Part shown: piece after piece, positions 43,892 through 52,612 of the stretch
Position numbering within the stretch: position 1 is the stretch's first letter
Layout of the letters: the number at the start of each line of letters is the position of its first letter
NCBI GenBank assembly: GCA_002317175.1
Contig: DCJA01000019.1
Coordinates: forward strand, 16,366 to 80,365
Origin: Lachnospiraceae bacterium UBA1712
GTDB lineage: Bacteria; Bacillota; Clostridia; Lachnospirales; Lachnospiraceae
Direction: 5' to 3'
DNA length: 64,000 nucleotides
Notes under the pieces: model-generated
What the model saw: the letters and a program-made list of their open reading frames with translations, nothing else
The model's database searches: none
Told to the model about the DNA's origin: nothing
Made by a program: the position numbers and the translations under genes

Positions 43892-44989
43892 CTACTCCGT
43901 CTGCTCTAAATAATATTTTCCCTCCAGATTGGCTTTGTAATAGCCTCTGGCTCCATATCTCAGATTACAAAAATCAATCTGTGTGTTTTCACCACTGATT
44001 TTATTCTTATATATACACATCGCATAGTTGTATATTGTGTAGTCTGTACTGTCGTTGGCGTCAATGTCTGTATATGACACAGCATAGATATAATCGCACG
44101 CATCATTGGAAAAGCAGTAACCAGTTACATCCTCTTTTTTGTATATTTCCAATCCCCACGGAAGCTTCCATGCTCTGAGTTCTGGCCAGACCCTGCTTCT
44201 TATCGACTCCATCGTATTGGTCAAATCAAATATTTTATCCGTTTCTTCCAGTTTTGAGGAATCAGTAAATATCTGTTTTCCCCCAATACTGATATCCGCT
44301 ATACAAAACATCTCAGAATTGATAATAATATATTTGATATAGCCTTCTATTGGATAGTCCTGACTATTAAGCATCAGCTTCAGTCCATCTTCCTTATAGC
44401 TTATTGAGATGTTAAGCTTATTGCCTGTCATCAGCACATTTCCAATATCGATAGAATACAGTCCTGCTGAAACAGCTTTTATCTTGTACGGAAAGAGAAG
44501 TTTATTCTCCTCACACATAGCTGATATTTCACCGCTTCCAAACCAGTCTCTGAATACAGGATTCCAAAGAAGCTTTTGTCCATTCATCTGATACAACTGC
44601 TCGATAACATATTTGACAAATGGAAGAATAAAATCTTTCATATATCCAGCGTGAGCATATGGCGTTATATCGGTCTGTACGAAATTATCCAGAATCTCAT
44701 CATACCGGGTCTGATCATAATCCAAAGCAGCTTCAAGTATCTTTTTTGAATAATCATCTACAATAATCCAGTTACTATCCTTCTCTGATTCATATACACT
44801 AATTAGCTTATCCAGCAGCTTATCGTAATGCTTATCCAATATACAGAGGTTAATCACTTTATCCCTGTCATAATAGGCAAGCACTGCTTCTACAAATTCA
44901 TCTTCCTTGATAATATGGTAAAAATGCACCATTCTGAGCGACCTGATTCGTCCTATGGCCAGCTCTGTATTATCCATTACTCTTAACAT
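43892..44989 (-). CDS. Unknown protein, first gene of the AAA+/TelA-like operon
   Basis: I do not recognise this 365-residue protein. It is soluble, with a helical N-terminal third (LDKLISVYESEKDSNWIIVD...) and a beta-rich C-terminal half (ISYKEDGLKLMLNS, YIKYIIINSEMF, CDYIYAVSYTDIDANDS). The Trp-rich WPELRAWKLPWGLEIY stands out. AAAGGGG lies six bases upstream of the ATG. It is four bases from the AAA+ gene, so the two are surely co-transcribed; it may be the substrate adaptor of the system, which is a guess from position. Confidence 0.7.
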   Translation of the reverse strand: MLRVMDNTELAIGRIRSLRMVHFYHIIKEDEFVEAVLAYYDRDKVINLCILDKHYDKLLDKLISVYESEKDSNWIIVDDYSKKILEAALDYDQTRYDEILDNFVQTDITPYAHAGYMKDFILPFVKYVIEQLYQMNGQKLLWNPVFRDWFGSGEISAMCEENKLLFPYKIKAVSAGLYSIDIGNVLMTGNKLNISISYKEDGLKLMLNSQDYPIEGYIKYIIINSEMFCIADISIGGKQIFTDSSKLEETDKIFDLTNTMESIRSRVWPELRAWKLPWGLEIYKKEDVTGYCFSNDACDYIYAVSYTDIDANDSTDYTIYNYAMCIYKNKISGENTQIDFCNLRYGARGYYKANLEGKYYLEQTE

Positions 44990-45030
44990 TCTAAACCCCT
45001 TTAGCCTATTAACATTCCAATACTTATATA

Positions 45031-46170
45031 TTATTGGATAAATAAATATCCCGCAATCAGAATAATCAGATAAATCACATTCACAATGGAAAACTTAAGC
45101 AGATATTCAGCTTTGCTATCATTATATCTGTGTGCATATATCTTATAAGAAATCAGACTCGCCATAGAAGCAATAAAAGTACCTAGGCCTCCCAGATTAA
45201 CACCAATCAGAAGACTTCTCAGATCAGTGGTAAAGCCACTAAGCAAAAGCGTAGCCGGTACATTGCTTATAAACTGACTTGCCAGAATTGCAACATACAC
45301 TTCTTTTCCACTTACAATACTGCTGAGTGCCTGTCTGACATAGACCATATTCCCCAGGTTACCTATCAGTACAAAAAATGCAATAAAGGTAAAAATCAAA
45401 GCATAATCTACAGTAATCAGAGTATTTCTGTCGCAGATTAAAACTGACACCAATACTGCAGTCAGCAGCACATAGTAGGGTACGAATCTTCCTACAACCG
45501 CCAAGGCAAGCACAAACAACACCGCATACATTACATTCTTTCTTGTAACTGCTTCCCTCTGTTCCCTGTTACTGGTCACTTCCTTTGCAGATACCGAAGC
45601 ACTCTTTCCCTTTATAAGGAGAATAGATACCAAAAGCAGCACAAAAGTAATAACAGTATAAGGCAAAAGAATTCTCATGAACTCTCCCACCGAGCAGGCC
45701 ATCTCTCCATACAAATACAGGTTCTGCGGATTACCGATAGGTGTCATCATACTTCCAAGATTAGCTGCAACTGTCTGTAGAATAATAGTTGGTATCATTG
45801 CATTCTTCTGATCGCAGCTTTCAAGTACCATTACAGTAAATGGAACAAATGTCAGCAGAGCTACATCATTGGTAATCAACATGCTGAAGAAGAAACACAA
45901 AAAGACCAGTACCATAATAAGCTGCCATAGCTTTTTGGTATGTTTTAACAGCTTTGCACCAATCTCGTCAAAGAGTCCGGTCCGCTTGAAGCCTTCCATA
46001 ATAATCATAAGGCTAAGCAGTATTCCCAATGTTCTCCAGTCTATATAATCCAGATAGCCTATATTGGGGTGTACCCAGAAGGCTGAAATTATAGCAAGTA
46101 TAATAGCAATTGAGAGCACTGTTTCTTTCTTAAAAAATTCTTTTATTCTATTCTGTATATTGTTTTTCAT
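45031..46170 (-). CDS. SLC13/ArsB-type ion transporter
   Basis: A 379-residue membrane protein with about ten helices. ITNDVALLTFVPF and the paired NLGSMMTPIGNPQNLYLYG segment are hallmarks of the ion-transporter superfamily (ArsB, NhaD, citrate/sulfate carriers). A second half-repeat carries SNVPATLLLSGFT. The ion cannot be assigned: arsenite, Na+/H+ and dicarboxylate carriers share these motifs. The start at 46168-46170 gives the best spacing to AGGAAG. It lies 41 bases downstream of... no gene in the same unit is certain; its own promoter would be in 46177-46336. Confidence 0.82.
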   Translation of the reverse strand: MKNNIQNRIKEFFKKETVLSIAIILAIISAFWVHPNIGYLDYIDWRTLGILLSLMIIMEGFKRTGLFDEIGAKLLKHTKKLWQLIMVLVFLCFFFSMLITNDVALLTFVPFTVMVLESCDQKNAMIPTIILQTVAANLGSMMTPIGNPQNLYLYGEMACSVGEFMRILLPYTVITFVLLLVSILLIKGKSASVSAKEVTSNREQREAVTRKNVMYAVLFVLALAVVGRFVPYYVLLTAVLVSVLICDRNTLITVDYALIFTFIAFFVLIGNLGNMVYVRQALSSIVSGKEVYVAILASQFISNVPATLLLSGFTTDLRSLLIGVNLGGLGTFIASMASLISYKIYAHRYNDSKAEYLLKFSIVNVIYLIILIAGYLFIQ

Positions 46171-46336
46171 TCTCATTACTTCCTGTTTATTATTTACAAA
46201 GCATCCTCTGGTAAACAGATAAGTCTTTTACATTTCAAGGATGCCCTATGTATATTAGCACAGCCATAGTCAAATGGGTAGTTTTGCCATACTTTGATTT
46301 ATGATAATATAAAGAAAAACCTATGGAGGTTACAGC

Positions 46337-47830
46337 ATGAAATTAAATGAACTGCTCAAATATAACAACATATATATTCAGTGCCACGATAATCCTGATG
46401 CCGATGCACTAGCCTCAGCCTATGGTCTTTATCAATATTTAAAATCCAACAATATAAACTGCTACATTGTATATGGTGGTAGAAATCAGATTACCAAGCC
46501 TAACCTAAAGCTTATGATTGATGCGCTTCATATTCCTGTGAACTATCTTCCTGAAAAGGCTGACAAATTTGATGGACTGTTGCTAACAGTTGACTGCCAA
46601 TACGGTCAGGGAAATGTGACACCGCTGTCAGCTGAGCAGGTAGCATGTATAGACCATCATCAGCCATACACCAGCATACCAATGCAGGAAATTCGCCCGT
46701 ATCTTGGTAGTTGTTCAACTCTTATCTGGAAAATGCTTTTGGATGAGGGCTATGATGTTAATTCAGATAAATACCTGTCTACCGCTCTTTACTACGGACT
46801 AATGACAGACACCTCCAACTTTGTAGAATCCCTTCATCCACTGGATAGGGATATGCAGGATGGGATTATATATGACAAGAATCTTATTACAAGATTTGTG
46901 AATTCCAATATCTCTATTAAAGAGTTAGAAATAGCTGGAATAGCTCTTATCAGACACATCTACAATGATGATCACAGATTTGCTGTAGTTCATTCTGAGA
47001 CCTGTGATCCTAATATTCTTGGTCTGATAAGCGACCTTGTTGTTCAGGTTGACAAAATCGACACATGTGTCGTATACAACAACGCAGAAGGGGGCTTTAA
47101 GCTTTCTGTAAGAAGCTGCATCAAAGAAGTCAAAGCCAACGAGCTTGTGGAATATCTTACCGAGCAGATTGGTTCAGGTGGCGGCCACACCGACAAAGCC
47201 GGGGGCTTCATATTTGAGAACATGTATGAAAGCCTGTATCCAACCATTAATACTGAGACCTATTTTGGTCTTCGCATGACAAAGTATTTTGATGAAACAA
47301 AGATAATATATGCCAGTGATTATAATATAGACACTGGTTCAATGGCCAAGTATAAGAAGAGTAACAATGTTCTTGGTTGCTTTATTCCTGATGAATATTA
47401 TCCTCTTGGCACAAAGCTTACAATTCGTACCATGGATAATGACATCCAGCTTACTGTAGATGGAAAAAATTGTGTGATTACAGACTCTGATGGCAATGTT
47501 GAACTTGTAAGCAAAGCAGAATACTCTGCCAAATACAAACTGAGTGCTGATAGCTATGAATGTCCTGCCAAATATATGCCATCCCTTAAATCCAGCAAGG
47601 ACAATCCTGGTCTTCAGTTTGAGCAATGTCTCACCGCCTGCGTTCCAAATGAAGAAAATGTATATCTTGTCAAAGAACTTGATAAAGATGTCAAGCTTTT
47701 CTACCTTAACAATGAAGACAGTTATGTTCTGGGCAAAAAGGGAGACTATATTGCCTGCAACGAATCAGACACAAAAGATGTATTCATAGTAAGGCGTGCT
47801 AACTTCACAAAGGAGTATGTGGCGCTCTAG
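46337..47830 (+). CDS. DHH/DHHA1 phosphoesterase with unknown C-terminal domain
   Basis: A 497-residue protein. Residues ~1-310 form a DHH/DHHA1 phosphoesterase: HDNPDADALASAYG, VDCQYGQG, DHH motif CIDHHQP and the DHHA1 glycine motif GSGGGHTDKAGGF. Such enzymes degrade nano-RNA or linear/cyclic dinucleotides. A further ~185 residues (from YFDETKIIYASDYNIDTGSM) form an added domain with no recognised family. GGAGG is upstream. In a strain with so much cyclic di-GMP signalling, a role in degrading pGpG is possible but unproven. Confidence 0.85.
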   Translation: MKLNELLKYNNIYIQCHDNPDADALASAYGLYQYLKSNNINCYIVYGGRNQITKPNLKLMIDALHIPVNYLPEKADKFDGLLLTVDCQYGQGNVTPLSAEQVACIDHHQPYTSIPMQEIRPYLGSCSTLIWKMLLDEGYDVNSDKYLSTALYYGLMTDTSNFVESLHPLDRDMQDGIIYDKNLITRFVNSNISIKELEIAGIALIRHIYNDDHRFAVVHSETCDPNILGLISDLVVQVDKIDTCVVYNNAEGGFKLSVRSCIKEVKANELVEYLTEQIGSGGGHTDKAGGFIFENMYESLYPTINTETYFGLRMTKYFDETKIIYASDYNIDTGSMAKYKKSNNVLGCFIPDEYYPLGTKLTIRTMDNDIQLTVDGKNCVITDSDGNVELVSKAEYSAKYKLSADSYECPAKYMPSLKSSKDNPGLQFEQCLTACVPNEENVYLVKELDKDVKLFYLNNEDSYVLGKKGDYIACNESDTKDVFIVRRANFTKEYVAL

Positions 47831-47889
47831 TAATCTGCAGTGCCCTAAATGATATCCCACACTAAGGTTTATACAGTTCATTCTATAAA

Positions 47890-47930
47890 AAAAGTACTTT
47901 CCTCACTGCTTCAGTGAAGAAAGTACTTTT
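47890..47930. terminator. Bidirectional terminator between DHH and NUDIX genes
   Basis: A long stem (AAAAGTACTTTC / GAAAGTACTTTT with inner TCACTG / CAGTGA) with A-run and T-run on both sides. It serves the converging plus-strand DHH gene and minus-strand NUDIX gene. Confidence 0.9.
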
Positions 47931-47958
47931 ATTCATTTACATCGTTCTGCTAATGCAT

Positions 47959-48441
47959 TTACTTCTTATGGTCAATTACCTGCACCAGCTTATCACCCTC
48001 ATAGGAAAGCGTAATATCTATATCAGTTTCTCCAGCAAACATAGCTTCCAGAAAAACTCTGTCCCCTTCCCATGTTGGAAGAGATAACACCTTGTCTTCC
48101 TGTATCCAGTAAAGCGTTCCCTCATCACAGGCAATTAGTTCAGGTTTTGATGCAAGTTCAACCTTGTACAGAAACATCTCTTCATCGTTCCATGTATCGG
48201 ACTTGAAATGAACCACTCCTATGTTCTGAATCTGGTTCTTACTAAGAACTATTCCTGTTTCCTCGTATATCTCTCGAACCGCTCCATCGTCAGGAGTCTC
48301 TCCAGGCTCCATCTTCCCGCCGACTCCTATCCATTTCCCCTCATTAAGGTCATTTTCCTTTTTATTTCTGTGAAGCAAAAGATATTCGTCACTGCATTTT
48401 ATGTAGCAAAGGGTAGTTAGCTGTGGCTTATCATCCATCAT
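47959..48441 (-). CDS. NUDIX hydrolase (MutT-like)
   Basis: A 160-residue NUDIX pyrophosphohydrolase. The box GGKMEPGETPDDGAVREIYE followed by ETGI matches G-x5-E-x7-R-E-U-x-E-E-x-G-U. The N-terminal TLCYIKCSDEYLLLHRNKKE and the short length fit 8-oxo-dGTP-type enzymes. Its ATG overlaps the stop of the zinc-ribbon gene (ATGA). The exact substrate is not determined. Confidence 0.92.
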   Translation of the reverse strand: MMDDKPQLTTLCYIKCSDEYLLLHRNKKENDLNEGKWIGVGGKMEPGETPDDGAVREIYEETGIVLSKNQIQNIGVVHFKSDTWNDEEMFLYKVELASKPELIACDEGTLYWIQEDKVLSLPTWEGDRVFLEAMFAGETDIDITLSYEGDKLVQVIDHKK

Positions 48442-49730
48442 TGCTTCTGACTCTCTTCTATCTTTCGTCTCTCTGTTTCCTGACGAACAAAATTATCTAC
48501 TCTATGAGTAATCTTAGTTTTATCTTCCTCTATGTATACATTAGCTGTTCTTGCTGCAACTACATTCTTCATACCTGCTGATGCAATCATATATGTTGCT
48601 AATGCAGCGATTAATCCAACTGCCACCGCTGCAACTGGACTTGATACAGCAAAAGTTATGCCTGCTGCAATAATTGTAGCAATAAGAACTGTTAACCACA
48701 GTTTTGTCTTATTAATAGGCAGATCTCCAACCATTTTTCCTGTCTGGCCATTCATGGCAAAAGTAAAGCTCTGACCATTCCATCTGGTTGTAAGCAGCCA
48801 TACTGGAAGCATTGCGTAATATGCTTTGCCCTGCTTAACTCTGATATCTTCTCTCTTTGTAGATACAAATGTGTATCCCTTTACATCCTGGAACAGCGCA
48901 TCCTTGGTAGACTGCTTAGCTCTTTCAATAGCACGCTTCGAATCCTCTTCAACTGATACATCATACTTATCCGCAAGATAACCTGTTAAATAAGCCTTTG
49001 AAAATGGCTTCAAATCCTCATAATGATATGGCTCAATTGAATCCATGAGTTTGTCATCCATCTTGCTGGAAGCATCTGCAGGAATCTTGGCAAATTCAAG
49101 ATTACCCTTTCTTTCAACATGATAGTATTTCTTTGTAATGATTTCTTCCTGGCCCTGGCGCTTTCTCTCTTCCTTTACACCTTCATATTCACAGTCACCT
49201 GCTGAGCTTCCATCATACAACCAGAAAGGAACATATACACCTTTAACCTCATCAAGATGATTGGCATTCTTAAATGCCTGTGGAAGTAAATATCTTTTTC
49301 CATAATGTTTCTTTAAGGCCTCAAGTGCTGCATCCTTTTCAAGTTTGAAAGGAAGAACGAAATCAGGCTTAAGCATATCTGTAAACTGTCCAGGTACAAC
49401 AGTTGGGTTTCCACAGTAAGGACAGCTTGATGCTGCAAGATTTTCATCGCACACAAGAGTAGCACCACACGAAGGACAGCCATAGGACTTCATGCCTTCT
49501 CCATTCCACTGCTCCTCTGTTACTTCCCATTCGTTATCAGATTTTGCCTTGTTATCTGCCTCGGCTTTTGCCTTTGCAGCATCTGCATCAGCTGAGGCAT
49601 ATTTTGCTTCAATCTCCTGTACTGTGAACTTGCTGTCACAATACTCACACTCCATCATTCCTGATTTTGCAGCAAAATGAAGTGGTCCTGAACATGTAGG
49701 ACATTTGTAATTTGTTATCTGCTCTGCCAT
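48438..49730 (-). CDS. Zinc-ribbon membrane protein
   Basis: A 430-residue protein with two N-terminal zinc ribbons (CPTCSGPLHF...CEYC at ~10-30, CPSCGATLVC...CPYC at ~85-110), a soluble middle domain (LPFKLEKDAALEALKKHYGK; GVYVPFWLYDG) and two C-terminal membrane helices (LWLTVLIATIIAAGITFAV; VAVGLIAALATYMIA). Such proteins are often mislabelled as PriA helicase because of the ribbons, but no helicase motif is present. Function unknown. AGGAGG precedes the ATG. Confidence 0.8.
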   Translation of the reverse strand: MAEQITNYKCPTCSGPLHFAAKSGMMECEYCDSKFTVQEIEAKYASADADAAKAKAEADNKAKSDNEWEVTEEQWNGEGMKSYGCPSCGATLVCDENLAASSCPYCGNPTVVPGQFTDMLKPDFVLPFKLEKDAALEALKKHYGKRYLLPQAFKNANHLDEVKGVYVPFWLYDGSSAGDCEYEGVKEERKRQGQEEIITKKYYHVERKGNLEFAKIPADASSKMDDKLMDSIEPYHYEDLKPFSKAYLTGYLADKYDVSVEEDSKRAIERAKQSTKDALFQDVKGYTFVSTKREDIRVKQGKAYYAMLPVWLLTTRWNGQSFTFAMNGQTGKMVGDLPINKTKLWLTVLIATIIAAGITFAVSSPVAAVAVGLIAALATYMIASAGMKNVVAARTANVYIEEDKTKITHRVDNFVRQETERRKIEESQKQ

Positions 49731-49756
49731 ACTTCCTCCTAATCAATTCCCTATTA

Positions 49757-51439
49757 TTATTTATTATACAATCCCTTTGGTGGCTCAATACTCTCATTAA
49801 GTGAGAACTTAATGATGAAGTTCTCCATTTCTGGATTGAGCTCAAAGTCATATTGAACTCTTTGCTGAATAACATCTATGTTAGCAGCTCCTGCATCCAG
49901 CAGAATCATCATGTGTCTGGTAGGAGAATATCTGTAGTATACATCTACTGCCCTGATATTCTTCCTGATGGCAACCTCCAGTTTTGATGCTGCTTCATCC
50001 AATGCTTTATAACTAATATCCTTTGATTTACTCTCCAAATCTATGGACATAACCTCGATCGAACGCTCATATCTCAAACCAATGTTTCTCATATATTTGT
50101 AGAATTTGTCAAACTCTGTTATAGCGCTTTCACTATCCTTAAGTGAAGCAAGTCTTCCAATAACACTTTCAATATCATTCATGATATCCTGTTTGTTACT
50201 GTCATTTTCCAGAGCAAAATAGGTATCCGTCTTCACTCCCAGCTTATTATCATCAAAAAGCTTTAAGAATACATCCAGCATATTGGGATCGAACTGGCTT
50301 CCTCTTCCTTTAACAAGTTCCTCTCTGATGACCTCTCTGGAGAGAGCTTTTCTATATATTCTGTCAGAGTTCATTGCGTCAAATGCATCTGCTATACAGA
50401 CTATTCTTGCATTTTCAGGAATTTCATATTCACTGATTCCTGAAGGGTATCCCCTTCCATCAAAGCGCTCATGGTGATACTTGGCTACTTCAGTAGCATT
50501 GGGAACCGCCACCATATTCTTCAATATATCTGCCCCCACAACTGTATGGGATTTGATCAGATCAAATTCCACATCTGACAGCTTGGAAGGTTTGTTAAGT
50601 ATTTCATCCGGTACACCAATCTTACCAATATCATGAAGCAATGACTCATATCTAAGTGTTGCTATACTTTCCTTTGACCATCCCATGTTCTCTGCAAGCA
50701 TTGTTGCATATGTCGCAACTCGCATGGAATGACCATTGGTGTATTTGTCCTTGGCATCTATGGTTCCTGCCAGAGTCTCAAGCATTTTAAAAGATAGCGC
50801 CATCTTCTCCGCATTGGCATTGGCCTTCTCAGCCCTGCTTACTGCTTCCTGAGCCTTGAGACGTCTATTTTCAAGAGTAGTGGTAATCAGTCTTGAGAAC
50901 AAATAAATACTGATAGGAAGCGAAAAAGCGATAGCCGCTTCAGGGCCAATATCCCTATTATACTCCAGATCATTTGCTCTAGCCGCTACAGAAATAAGAT
51001 TACCAAACATAGAAATAACCAGAGTAAAAATTGTAAGCCCTTTATCCTCATATAGAATACTAATAACAAGAGGTATCGTAAAAATAGCAAAGGTAACTGA
51101 GAACTGATAATGTGAATATGCTACATCAGTACACATCAAAGTTGTAAAAAGCATAAGACAGTATCTTTTGGTTATCTCATCTTCAACTCTTCTCTCAACT
51201 ATTTTGCTAAGAACCACCATACCAAAATTGATAACAGAAGTAATAAGCAGATATCTTATCAGTTTCTGAACAATTGTATCAGGACCGTATCCCTGGGATC
51301 TCGTAACATAAAGAATGATATTATTGATAACCTCTATTGCACATACAATACAGGCAATAATTAGCTGAGCTTTTATTACTACCTGTCCCCATTTTTCATA
51401 TTCAATTTCTGTATATTCATTTTCAGTTATTTCAGCCAT
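49757..51439 (-). CDS. Membrane HD-GYP protein with degenerate GGDEF-like tail
   Basis: A 560-residue protein. Five to six membrane helices (~20-190) form an integral sensor. A coiled-coil linker is followed by an HD-GYP domain (~215-380) with LLHDIGKIGV and HHERFDGRGYP intact. The C-terminal ~150 residues (IEVMSIDLESKSKD, LEVAIRKNIRAVDVYYRYSP, HMMILLD) have the strand and helix order of a GGDEF domain, but the motif position reads SPTRH, so it cannot synthesise cyclic di-GMP. It lies 26 bases upstream of the zinc-ribbon gene. Confidence 0.85.
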   Translation of the reverse strand: MAEITENEYTEIEYEKWGQVVIKAQLIIACIVCAIEVINNIILYVTRSQGYGPDTIVQKLIRYLLITSVINFGMVVLSKIVERRVEDEITKRYCLMLFTTLMCTDVAYSHYQFSVTFAIFTIPLVISILYEDKGLTIFTLVISMFGNLISVAARANDLEYNRDIGPEAAIAFSLPISIYLFSRLITTTLENRRLKAQEAVSRAEKANANAEKMALSFKMLETLAGTIDAKDKYTNGHSMRVATYATMLAENMGWSKESIATLRYESLLHDIGKIGVPDEILNKPSKLSDVEFDLIKSHTVVGADILKNMVAVPNATEVAKYHHERFDGRGYPSGISEYEIPENARIVCIADAFDAMNSDRIYRKALSREVIREELVKGRGSQFDPNMLDVFLKLFDDNKLGVKTDTYFALENDSNKQDIMNDIESVIGRLASLKDSESAITEFDKFYKYMRNIGLRYERSIEVMSIDLESKSKDISYKALDEAASKLEVAIRKNIRAVDVYYRYSPTRHMMILLDAGAANIDVIQQRVQYDFELNPEMENFIIKFSLNESIEPPKGLYNK

Positions 51440-51509
51440 TCATACATCCTATAAAACCCATACATAAGTATATATATAGTATAAAGCATTAGTTGATTTT
51501 TCTCTAGCA

Positions 51510-52499
51510 CTAATCAATCAGGTCATTTTGAAAACGAGACAAATGTTCATATGGAAGAATAAGTCTTCCTCTGAACAGTCCGCAGCCATCATTGACCAGG
51601 TCATTATTAATGGCTCCAAACATATTTACATCCACTTCAGAGAGCTGCAGCTGATGAAGCTTAACCTCTCGCTCATAAGCCTCATCATAATAGATGCACT
51701 CGCCAAGAGGTATCTCCTCTCTTCGGGTACGTTCTTCCTCCTGCCTTTTCTCATAGCCCTGGTGATTAGCCGCTCCAATTTCTGCAAAATCATCCATTTC
51801 CTTGGTTCTAAGCTGAACCTCTATATAACTTCTTGCAATATTATCATAGAGAGTAATGTGCAATGAACGGTAACCATTGCTACTTGGATTCTCAATATAA
51901 TCTCTGAAGTAAGGCCTGAGCTTCTTGTCCAGTCTTTCTGACTGCTTGGCACCCTCTCTCTCAGATACCATAACCGTAAAACCTCTTTCTTCCAGAAATG
52001 CTGGAAGTATATTGGCTATCTTATAGAGATAATCTAACTCTATCTCTTCTCTGTTATCTCCCTCTTTTAAATGACACTGAGGTATGGATAAGACTATTCT
52101 GTAGGCAATAAGATCCCTAAAGCAGCTGAGCTTCTGCTTCAGATCTTCCACATCTGGAAACTCATGATGCTCCTTATAATAATCATATATATGTTCAACT
52201 ATATAGCCATTGAACTTCTCCTCTGCCCTAATCAGTGACTTAATTCTTCCCCTGAAGGTAAAGGCAAGAAATGGGTATTCCCTGGCCATCAGCTTATACA
52301 GTTCTCTGATTCTCTGGGACTGGGAAGTAAGGAAATCATTATGCTCCAACATATCAATGAGCTGTAATAGGAAATTGCAGTGAACCATGTCTATGGGATT
52401 ATGATATTCCAGTGATATCTTCCTCAGATCCTCTGAATACTTCTGTAATATCTTAAGAACTGTATCTCCATTGTATAGATAGTCATTTAATGAAATCAT
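51510..52499 (-). CDS. Divergent RelA/SpoT-domain protein
   Basis: A 329-residue protein with a RelA/SpoT synthetase-like core: FRGRIKSLIRAEEKF, FRDLIAYRIVLSIP, NGYRSLHITLY and YIEVQLRTKEMDDFAEIG-AANHQGYE, retaining the catalytic-type Asp and Glu and the Tyr-x-Ser-x-His. An N-terminal helical extension (~90 residues) and a C-terminal ~80-residue extension distinguish it from the enzyme at 25008-25661. No hydrolase domain. The start at 52497-52499 has GAGGAGAG upstream; an earlier TTG overlaps it. It may make (p)ppGpp or modify another nucleotide or RNA, as toxic SAS proteins do. Confidence 0.78.
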   Translation of the reverse strand: MISLNDYLYNGDTVLKILQKYSEDLRKISLEYHNPIDMVHCNFLLQLIDMLEHNDFLTSQSQRIRELYKLMAREYPFLAFTFRGRIKSLIRAEEKFNGYIVEHIYDYYKEHHEFPDVEDLKQKLSCFRDLIAYRIVLSIPQCHLKEGDNREEIELDYLYKIANILPAFLEERGFTVMVSEREGAKQSERLDKKLRPYFRDYIENPSSNGYRSLHITLYDNIARSYIEVQLRTKEMDDFAEIGAANHQGYEKRQEEERTRREEIPLGECIYYDEAYEREVKLHQLQLSEVDVNMFGAINNDLVNDGCGLFRGRLILPYEHLSRFQNDLID

Positions 52500-52520
52500 T
52501 TTCTCTCTCCTCAAAATAAA

Positions 52521-52554
52521 AAAGACGCCTATATGTATAGACGCCTTTGTCTTT
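52521..52554 (-). terminator. Terminator of the hydrogenase operon
   Basis: AAAGAC and GTCTTT arms plus an inner CTAT/ATAG pairing lie about 60 bases past the hydA stop, followed on the minus strand by TTTTTTATTTT. The stem is imperfect. The segment also contains two direct copies of AGACGCCT. Confidence 0.55.
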
Positions 52555-52612
52555 ATTGAATTTTACTACGAATACAGTTTCTTTGTCAAAATGATGTATA
52601 TCCCTACTTGAC

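Noticed and set aside
48438..49730. PriA helicase
   Set aside because: Only zinc ribbons are shared; there are no Walker or DEXH motifs and the protein ends in two membrane helices.
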